Positions 58,787 to 64,000 of a DNA stretch of 64,000 bases are shown here, one piece after another; the first letter of the stretch is position 1; each line of letters begins with the position of its first letter. The notes beneath the pieces are model-generated. The model was not told where the DNA came from. It was given only the letters and a program-made list of their open reading frames with translations, and did not search any database. This DNA comes from Clavibacter tessellarius (GTDB lineage: Bacteria; Actinomycetota; Actinomycetes; Actinomycetales; Microbacteriaceae), in NCBI RefSeq assembly GCF_001618005.1, contig NZ_LQXA01000028.1, positions 62,001-126,000 on the forward strand. Reading direction: 5' to 3'. A program made the position numbers and the translations under genes.

Positions 58787-59124
58787 GGGGGTCTTCCTGG
58801 TCGGGATGCGGATGTGCTGAACCGCGCGTGCGCGAGGGACGTCGCACGTGAGGGGCGGCCCGCGCTGTCCTGCGGAGCGGAGGGGGGAGAGAGAGGTGGA
58901 GGAAGCGACCGCGTCCCGGTCGGCGTGGACGCGGACGGGGATCGGGCGCTGGCTGAAAGGTAGCGGGCTCCGCGGCGGCGCGTCGGCGGCCTGTGAGTGT
59001 CCACCCGCCGTCCACCCGCCGTCCACCGGGCGGTCGCCGGCGGATCGGGCCGCGCCGTCGCGGGTCGGCGCCGCCTCAGGGGAGCCGCGGGGGATGGCCG
59101 TGCGCGCCGGGTACGGTGTCCGTC
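58787..59124. other. 338-bp divergent intergenic region
   Basis: It contains the upstream region of the secreted-protein gene (minus strand; TACCTT near 58955 is a possible -10) and the corA promoter. A tandem repeat of TCCACCCGCCG, nearly three copies, occupies about 59000-59030. No gene is supported. Confidence 0.5.
59112..59117 (+). promoter_or_regulatory. Leaderless -10 element (TACGGT), corA
   Basis: TACGGT, 7 nt, ATG 59125. Confidence 0.5.
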
Positions 59125-60285
59125 ATGTCCCAGCACCGCATCCGCACGCGCCTCAAGTCCGTGGTCTCCCGGGGCGTCGCGCCCCTCGGCGGCGGGCATG
59201 CGGGCGGTGCGGCGCGGGCGCGGTCGGAACGGGAGGATCAGACGGAGCAGGCGGGCGTGCGCCGCCCCAGCCTCGTCGACAACGGCGTGTACGTGGACGG
59301 CTGCCGCGTGGCCTCGCCCGCCACGCTCGCCGACACGTTCCGCGAGCTCGACGCGCGGCCCGACGCCATGGCCTGGATCGGCCTCTACCGCCCCACCGTG
59401 GAGGAGCTCCAGGCGCTCGCCGAGGAGTTCGACCTGCACGAGCTGGCGGTCGAGGACGCGGTGCAGGCCCACCAGCGCCCCAAGACCGAGCGCTACAGCT
59501 CCACCCTCTTCACCGTGCTCCGCGCGGCCCGCTACGTGGACGACCGCGAGGAGGTGGAGTTCGGCGAGCTGCACGTGTTCCTCGGCCGCAACTTCGTCAT
59601 CACCGTCCGGCACGCCGAGTCGCCCGACCTCTCGGCCATCCGCACGCGCATGCAGGAGCGGCCCGAGCTCCTCACCCACGGGCCCCAGTCGGTGCTCTAC
59701 GCGATCCTCGACGCGGTCGTCGACGGCTACGCGCCCGTCGTCACGGGCCTCGCCAACGACATCGACGAGATCGAGGACCAGGTGTTCGACGGGGATCCGG
59801 CCGTGTCCCGCCGCATCTACGAGCTCAGCCGCGAGGTCATCGACTTCCAGCGCGCGGTGCGCCCGCTCGGCGGCATGCTGCAGCAGCTGCAGGCGGGATC
59901 CGGCAAGTACGAGGTCAGCGAGGACCTCCAGCAGGCGCTCCGCGACGTGGCCGACCACGTCATCGTCGTGAACGAGCGCGTGGAGGAGTTCCGGGTGCTG
60001 CTGCGCGACATCCTCACGGTGAACTCGACGCTCGTCGGCCAGCGCCAGAACGAGGAGATGCGGGAGCTCAGCGAGTCGAGCAACCGGCAGAGCGTGGAGA
60101 CCCGCAAGATCTCCGGCTGGGCGGCCATCCTCTTCGCGCCCACGCTCGTCTCGAGCGTCTACGGCATGAACTTCGACATCATGCCGGAGCTGCACTGGGA
60201 CTGGGGCTACCCCTTCTCGATCGTGCTCATGCTCGGCGTGAGCGGCGTGCTCTACGGCATCTTCCGCAAGCGCGACTGGATCTGA
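59125..60285 (+). CDS. corA: Magnesium/cobalt transporter CorA
   Basis: 386 aa. A large cytoplasmic domain ends in two C-terminal membrane helices with the selectivity motif YGMNFDIMPEL between them. The ISGWAAILFAPTLVSSVYGMNF segment and the basic C-terminal FRKRDWI are typical. It forms a pentameric Mg2+ (Co2+, Ni2+) channel. ATG 59125 is chosen on the leaderless spacing and the family N-terminus; an upstream ATG would add 44 non-conserved residues. Confidence 0.93.
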   Translation: MSQHRIRTRLKSVVSRGVAPLGGGHAGGAARARSEREDQTEQAGVRRPSLVDNGVYVDGCRVASPATLADTFRELDARPDAMAWIGLYRPTVEELQALAEEFDLHELAVEDAVQAHQRPKTERYSSTLFTVLRAARYVDDREEVEFGELHVFLGRNFVITVRHAESPDLSAIRTRMQERPELLTHGPQSVLYAILDAVVDGYAPVVTGLANDIDEIEDQVFDGDPAVSRRIYELSREVIDFQRAVRPLGGMLQQLQAGSGKYEVSEDLQQALRDVADHVIVVNERVEEFRVLLRDILTVNSTLVGQRQNEEMRELSESSNRQSVETRKISGWAAILFAPTLVSSVYGMNFDIMPELHWDWGYPFSIVLMLGVSGVLYGIFRKRDWI

Positions 60286-60311
60286 CGCTCGGCCCCTCCC
60301 TGACCCGCCCG

Positions 60312-60317
60312 TAGCGT
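60312..60317 (+). promoter_or_regulatory. Leaderless -10 element (TAGCGT)
   Basis: TAGCGT, 7 nt, ATG 60325. Confidence 0.5.
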
Positions 60318-60324
60318 GGGCGGC

Positions 60325-62226
60325 ATGCCCAACCGCCTCGCCGACGCCGTCAGCCCCTACCTCCAGAGCCACGCGGACAACCCGGTCGACTGGCGGCCGT
60401 GGGGCGAGGAGGCGTTCGCGGAGGCCCGCCGCCGCGACGTGCCGGTGCTCGTCTCGGTCGGCTACTCCACCTGCCACTGGTGCCACGTCATGGCGCGCGA
60501 GACCTTCCAGGATCCGGCGCTCGCGTCGCGGCTGAACGACGGGTTCGTCGCGATCAAGGTCGACCGCGAGGAGCACCCCGAGGTCGACGCGGCCCTGATC
60601 ACCGCGGCCGGCGCCTTCACGGACCAGCTCGGCTGGCCGCTCAACGTGTTCACGACGCCCGAGGGCCGCACCTTCCACGCGGGCACGTACTCGCCGCCCG
60701 AGCCGCGCGCCGGGCACCCGTCGTTCCGGCAGGTGCTCGACGCCGTCGCCGACGCGTGGACCACGCGGCGCGACCAGGTCGAGCAGGGCGCGGGGCAGCT
60801 GAGCTCGGCCATCCGGGAGGCCTCGGCGCGCGGATCCGTCGCCTCGCCGCTGCCCGACGACGCCGCCCTCGACCGGGTCGCCGCCGAGCTCGCCGGCTTC
60901 GAAGACGGGGAGCACGGCGGGTTCGGATCCGCGCCCAAGTTCCCCGTGGCGCCCGTCGTGCTGCTGCTCGACACGCTCGCCGAGTCCGGCGTGCTCGCCG
61001 CACCGCGCGCGGAGGCGACCCGCGCGCTCGTGCGCCGCACCCTCGACGCGATGGCCGGATCCGACCTGCGCGACCCGGTCGAGGGCGGCTTCTTCCGCTA
61101 CTCCACGCGCCGCGACTGGTCCGAGCCGCACTACGAGCGGATGCTCTACGACAACGCGCTGCTCCTCGACGCGTACGCGCGGGCGGGCGACGAGGACGTC
61201 GCCGCGGGCATCGTCGCCTTCCTCACGGGGACGCTGCGGCGGGCGTCGGGCGGGTTCGCGTCCGCGCAGGACTCGGAGAGCACCGTCGGCGGGCGCCGCG
61301 TCGAGGGCGGGTACTACGCGCTGGACGCCGCGGGCCGCGCGGCCGAGGAGCCGCCCGCGGTCGACGGGAAGGTGCTCACGGGATGGAACGGGCTCGCGAT
61401 CGGCGCGCTCGCCCGGGCGGGGCGCGCGTTCGACCGGCCCGCGTGGATCGACGCCGCGTGCGCCGCCGCCGACATGCTGCTCGCGGAGCACGTGCGCATG
61501 GACGGGTCGCTCGTCCGCGCCTCCATCGAAGGACGCGTCTCGCCCGCGGTCGCGACGCTGGAGGACCACGGGATGCTCGCCGACGGGCTGCTCGCGCTCG
61601 CGCTCGCCACGGGCGAGGTCGCGTACGCGGTGCGGGCGCGGGCGCTCGTCGACGCGCTGATCGCGGCCGCCGAGGCCGATCCGCGACCGGGCGCCGCGGG
61701 CTTCCGGGTGCCGACGGGCGTGGATCCGGTGCTCGCCGGCTTCGGCCTCGACCTCGCCGCCGACCCGTCCGAGGGCGCGTACCCGTCGGGCCTCACGGCG
61801 GCGTCCTCGGCCGCGCGCGTGCTCGGGCAGCTGACGGCGGATCCGCGCTACGACCGGGCCGCGCGCGCCGCGCTCGCGACGGTGGCGGCTGCCGGTGCCA
61901 CCCGGCCGATCGCCTTCGGCGGCGCGCTCGAGCAGGCGGCGGCGATCGACGCGGCGGCGCGGCAGCTCGTGGTGGTCGTGCCGGACGCGGATCCCGGCGC
62001 CACCGACCCGCTCGCCCTGGTCGCGCGGGGCCGCGTCCGCCCGCCCGACGTGGCGATCGTGGTCGCGGAGTCGGCCGCGCGCGCCTGGGCCGACGCGGGC
62101 TTCGAGCTGCTCGCCGACCGCGACGCGGGATCCACCGGGACGGCCTACGTGTGCCGCGCGTTCTCGTGCCGCCTCCCCGTGACGACGGCGGACGCGCTCC
62201 GCGAGCAGCTGGTCGCGCTCCCCTGA
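60325..62226 (+). CDS. DUF255 thioredoxin-fold protein (YyaL/SSP411 type)
   Basis: 633 aa. An N-terminal thioredoxin-like domain has [21 protein letters not shown] and the CxxC in STCHWCHVM near residue 54. An (alpha/alpha)6 barrel follows, related to N-acylglucosamine epimerases/glycosyl hydrolases ([57 protein letters not shown]). The family is universal but its reaction is not established. ATG 60325 is the leaderless start; a GTG three codons upstream would overlap the promoter hexamer. The C-terminal segment [20 protein letters not shown] recurs as a broken fragment at the right edge of the window. Confidence 0.9.
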   Translation: MPNRLADAVSPYLQSHADNPVDWRPWGEEAFAEARRRDVPVLVSVGYSTCHWCHVMARETFQDPALASRLNDGFVAIKVDREEHPEVDAALITAAGAFTDQLGWPLNVFTTPEGRTFHAGTYSPPEPRAGHPSFRQVLDAVADAWTTRRDQVEQGAGQLSSAIREASARGSVASPLPDDAALDRVAAELAGFEDGEHGGFGSAPKFPVAPVVLLLDTLAESGVLAAPRAEATRALVRRTLDAMAGSDLRDPVEGGFFRYSTRRDWSEPHYERMLYDNALLLDAYARAGDEDVAAGIVAFLTGTLRRASGGFASAQDSESTVGGRRVEGGYYALDAAGRAAEEPPAVDGKVLTGWNGLAIGALARAGRAFDRPAWIDAACAAADMLLAEHVRMDGSLVRASIEGRVSPAVATLEDHGMLADGLLALALATGEVAYAVRARALVDALIAAAEADPRPGAAGFRVPTGVDPVLAGFGLDLAADPSEGAYPSGLTAASSAARVLGQLTADPRYDRAARAALATVAAAGATRPIAFGGALEQAAAIDAAARQLVVVVPDADPGATDPLALVARGRVRPPDVAIVVAESAARAWADAGFELLADRDAGSTGTAYVCRAFSCRLPVTTADALREQLVALP

Positions 62227-62370
62227 GGGCGGGGGCATCGCGCGGAGGCTCGGTCCCGCGTCGCGCCCGCGAGTACCCGGGGAGGAACCGCGAGCGCGGG
62301 GGAGCGGAATCGCTAGCCTCCGTCCGCCACGGCATCCCGTGCGCGATCCCCCGCCCGAAGGAGCATCCCC

Positions 62371-62802
62371 ATGCGCCCCACCCGTCAGCTCGCGCGCCTC
62401 GCGTTCGGCGCGTCCGCCACCGCCGGTCTCGTCCTCTCCGTCCTCGCCGCAGGTCCCGCTCCCGCCGCCGAAGCGCAGTCGAACGTGCGCATCTGCGCCG
62501 CGTGGAACTCGGCGGTGTCCGGCGGGCTCGGCACGGGCCTCGTCGTCAAGGTCTACAAGAACGGCTCGTTCACGTGCGACCAGAAGCTCGAGTACATGTA
62601 CGACCACTACGGCGAGGCCTACCAGGGATCCTCCGTCCAGCACGCGACGCGCCTCATGACGTGCGAGGACTTCGCGGGGCGCATCGGGTACCTCGGCGAC
62701 CCGTGCTACCAGCTCACGCAGAACGCCATCTACGAGTACAGCTCGAGGTACGACTACGTCCACCCGGTCACGAACCCCGGATTCTCGTACTGGAGGTCCT
62801 GA
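62371..62802 (+). CDS. Secreted cysteine-containing protein, paralogue 1
   Basis: 143 aa. A signal peptide (RQLARLAFGASATAGLVLSVLAAGPAPAAEA) is followed by about 113 mature residues with four Cys (RICAAWNS, FTCDQKLEYM, LMTCEDF, GDPCYQL). It ends in an aromatic-rich tail (GFSYWRS). It shares about half its residues with the next gene. Both have the same upstream layout: a -10-like hexamer (TAGCCT at 62314-62319) about 57 nt before the ATG and GGAG before the start. No known domain is recognised; the size, secretion and two probable disulfides would fit an effector or wall-binding protein. Confidence 0.8.
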   Translation: MRPTRQLARLAFGASATAGLVLSVLAAGPAPAAEAQSNVRICAAWNSAVSGGLGTGLVVKVYKNGSFTCDQKLEYMYDHYGEAYQGSSVQHATRLMTCEDFAGRIGYLGDPCYQLTQNAIYEYSSRYDYVHPVTNPGFSYWRS

Positions 62803-62943
62803 CTCTGTCGCGCGCCCGGACGCGGACCCGCGCGGTCCGCGTCCGGGGCCCGGGAGGAGCGCCGACCCGCGCCGCGGGGACTCGCTACCCTTCCCCCGCC
62901 ACGGGATCCCGTGCGCGTCCCCCGTCTCGAGGAGCAGCCCCGC

Positions 62944-63378
62944 ATGCCCATCCCGTCCCGGCTCTTCCGCCTCTGCCTCGGCGCCCTCGCCGCCGCCGGC
63001 CTCTGCCTCGCCACGTTCGTCGCGGGGCCCGCGCCCGCGGCCCACGCGCAGGCCAACTTCCGGGTCTGCGTCGCCTGGAACTCGTCGAGCTTCGCCAACG
63101 GCATCGGCACGGGCCTCGTCGTCAAGGTCTACAAGAACGGCGACTCCACGTGCGCCCAGAAGCTGCAGTACATGAAGGACCACTACCCCGAGGCGTACAG
63201 CGGATCCTCCGTCCAGCACACGGCGGTCATGATCCGCTGCGAGAGCCTGGCCGAGCGCATCGGGGTCGACGGCGACCCGTGCTACCAGCTCGTGCAGAAC
63301 GCCATCTACAAGTTCACGTCGTCGGGGGACGCGCGTTACCCCGCCGACAATCCGGCGTTCTCCTACTGGCGCCCCTGA
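62944..63378 (+). CDS. Secreted cysteine-containing protein, paralogue 2
   Basis: 144 aa. A signal peptide (RLFRLCLGALAAAGLCLATFVAGPAPAAHA) precedes the same module: RVCVAWNSSS, IGTGLVVKVYKNGDSTCAQKLQYMKDHYPEAYSGSSVQH, MIRCESL, GDPCYQLVQNAIYKF, FSYWRP. It is a tandem duplicate of the preceding gene including its promoter region (TACCCT at 62886-62891). ATG 62944 has GGAG upstream; an ATG 11 codons earlier is less likely. Confidence 0.8.
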   Translation: MPIPSRLFRLCLGALAAAGLCLATFVAGPAPAAHAQANFRVCVAWNSSSFANGIGTGLVVKVYKNGDSTCAQKLQYMKDHYPEAYSGSSVQHTAVMIRCESLAERIGVDGDPCYQLVQNAIYKFTSSGDARYPADNPAFSYWRP

Positions 63379-63454
63379 GACCGGCGCCGACCCCGTCCGA
63401 CCGGTCGGCCCCGTCCGAGCGGGCGAGGCCGTCCGGTGCGTGGCGAGTCGGCGC

Positions 63455-63815
63455 TCAGCCGAGCACGTCCTCCCCGTGCGCGAGGATCCGCTCGAGCTCG
63501 GCGAGCTGCCGGGGCGACGGATCCACGAGGGGTGCCCGCACGGGTCCCACGGCCACGCCGCGCAGCCGCAGCCCCGCCTTGATGAGGGAGACCGCGAACC
63601 CGGGCGTCTGGTCGCGGAGCCGCACGAGCGGTGTGTAGAACTCGTCGAGCAGGAGGCGCTGCCGCTCGACGTCGTCGTCGCGGTACGCCGTGTAGAAGTC
63701 GAGCGCGATGCGCGGGGCCATCGCGAAGACGGCCGACGAGTAGAGCGGCACGCCGATCGCGCGGTACGCGGCCTGGCTGGCCTCGGCCGTCAGCAGCCCG
63801 TTGAAGTGCCGGACC
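63455..63815 (-). pseudogene. kdgD: 5-dehydro-4-deoxyglucarate dehydratase, C-terminal remnant
   Basis: About 120 residues match the C-terminal third of KdgD, a DHDPS-fold enzyme of sugar-acid catabolism: FNGLLTAEASQAAYRAIGVPLYSSAVFAMAPRIALDFY, then GFAVSLIKAGLRLRGVAVGPVRAPLVDP. The catalytic Lys and the N-terminal two thirds (normally about 300 residues in total) are missing. Upstream of about 63815 the DNA belongs to a fragment of another gene on the opposite strand. A frame-open start at 63847 exists but its first residues come from that other gene. The remnant is therefore almost certainly non-functional. Confidence 0.75.
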
Positions 63816-63818
63816 ACG

Positions 63819-63935
63819 GCCGACCGCACGGCGGCACCCGGGCCCACCGCCTACCTCTGCTCCGGCTTCGTCTGCCGCCTGCCGGTCACGGACGCCCAGG
63901 CGCTCGCCGACCAGCTCGCAGCGACCGTGCGCTGA
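63819..63935 (+). pseudogene. DUF255 protein, C-terminal remnant
   Basis: The plus-strand frame reads ADRTAAPGPTAYLCSGFVCR followed by LPVTDAQALADQLAATVR and a stop. It matches the last 38 residues of the DUF255 protein at 60325-62226 ([20 protein letters not shown]...). Everything upstream is replaced by the antisense of the kdgD remnant. It is a second copy or allele of the gene, cut at the same junction. Confidence 0.7.
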
Positions 63936-64000
63936 TGTCCGGCTGACGTCGGTTCGGCGTCCGGCCGGGGTGCGGAAGGTGACTCGTCAGACATCCGACT

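Noticed and set aside
58783-63219. Minus-strand open frame of 1478 codons across corA, the DUF255 gene and paralogue 1
   Set aside because: It spans three well-supported plus-strand genes, lacks any motif and has the low-complexity composition of an antisense frame in high-GC DNA.
63455-63847. Treating the KdgD-like frame as a complete short gene
   Set aside because: Its first ten or so residues come from the opposite strand of a DUF255 remnant and two thirds of the enzyme, including the Schiff-base Lys, are missing.
1-64000. CRISPR arrays, insertion sequences, integrases, rRNA genes
   Set aside because: I looked for regularly spaced repeats, transposase or recombinase motifs and rRNA sequence on both strands and saw none. 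Repeats found are short in-gene tandem repeats only.

Overview
This is a very GC-rich actinobacterial chromosome segment. Gene content points to the Microbacteriaceae, most probably a Clavibacter-type plant-associated bacterium. The clues are an Lsr2 nucleoid protein, a galU-rimJ-sepX cell-envelope locus, a secreted GH5-CBM2 cellulase resembling chromosomal CelB, a family of small secreted cysteine proteins, and many genes whose start codon lies 6-7 nt behind a TANNNT promoter element, which implies leaderless mRNAs. The genus is an inference; no rRNA is present.

Layout. 1-2.4 kb: the start of a SARP/BTAD regulator that runs off the left edge, an LPXTG-anchored repeat protein, and lsr2. 2.7-10.4 kb: a YrdC-fold protein, then a minus-strand catabolic cluster of NCS1 permease, hydantoinase/oxoprolinase-like ATPase, two DUF917 proteins and a PucR regulator. 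10.5-15.4 kb: an accessory, defence-like patch with a GIY-YIG/DUF2075 nuclease-helicase, a MazG-like pyrophosphohydrolase, an HsdR_N-type nuclease, and a HepT toxin with a fused HTH-nucleotidyltransferase antitoxin, ending at tRNA-Arg(CCT). 15.5-19.6 kb: a 1268-aa helicase-fold protein whose nucleotide-binding motifs look degenerate, coupled to a small ORF. 19.6-24.1 kb: mscL, a zinc-ribbon protein, 5-formyl-THF cyclo-ligase, then divergently galU, rimJ-like and sepX/glpR-like genes and tRNA-Ala(CGC). 24.3-33 kb: the cellulase, a methyltransferase, small proteins, and a LacI regulator with a three-gene sugar ABC importer. 33-37.6 kb: HtrA-like protease, aldo/keto reductase, lipoprotein, MFS transporter. 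38-41.7 kb: a class I ribonucleotide reductase behind NrdR boxes and a cluster of DnaA boxes. 41.8-45.5 kb: acetyltransferase, ddl, alr, rhodanese. 45.5-51.7 kb: a Fur/Zur-box-controlled Opp/Nik-type importer and a GAF-PP2C phosphatase. 51.9-58.3 kb: hrpA, an acyl-CoA ligase and an aldo/keto reductase. 58.3-64 kb: three paralogous secreted proteins, corA, a DUF255 thioredoxin-fold protein, and at the right edge a junction of two truncated genes (kdgD and a second DUF255 gene).

Most notable points. The ribonucleotide reductase alpha subunit lacks its C-terminal redox cysteine pair; a CxxC peptide is encoded by a separate 25-codon ORF that overlaps the nrdA stop codon and has its own strong Shine-Dalgarno sequence. 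The partner beta subunit has Phe at the usual tyrosyl-radical site, as in class Ic enzymes. The alr gene is preceded by a 19-codon leaderless leader ORF that overlaps its start. One secreted-protein gene has only a CTG codon at the expected start. The large helicase-like protein appears to be a conserved pseudoenzyme.
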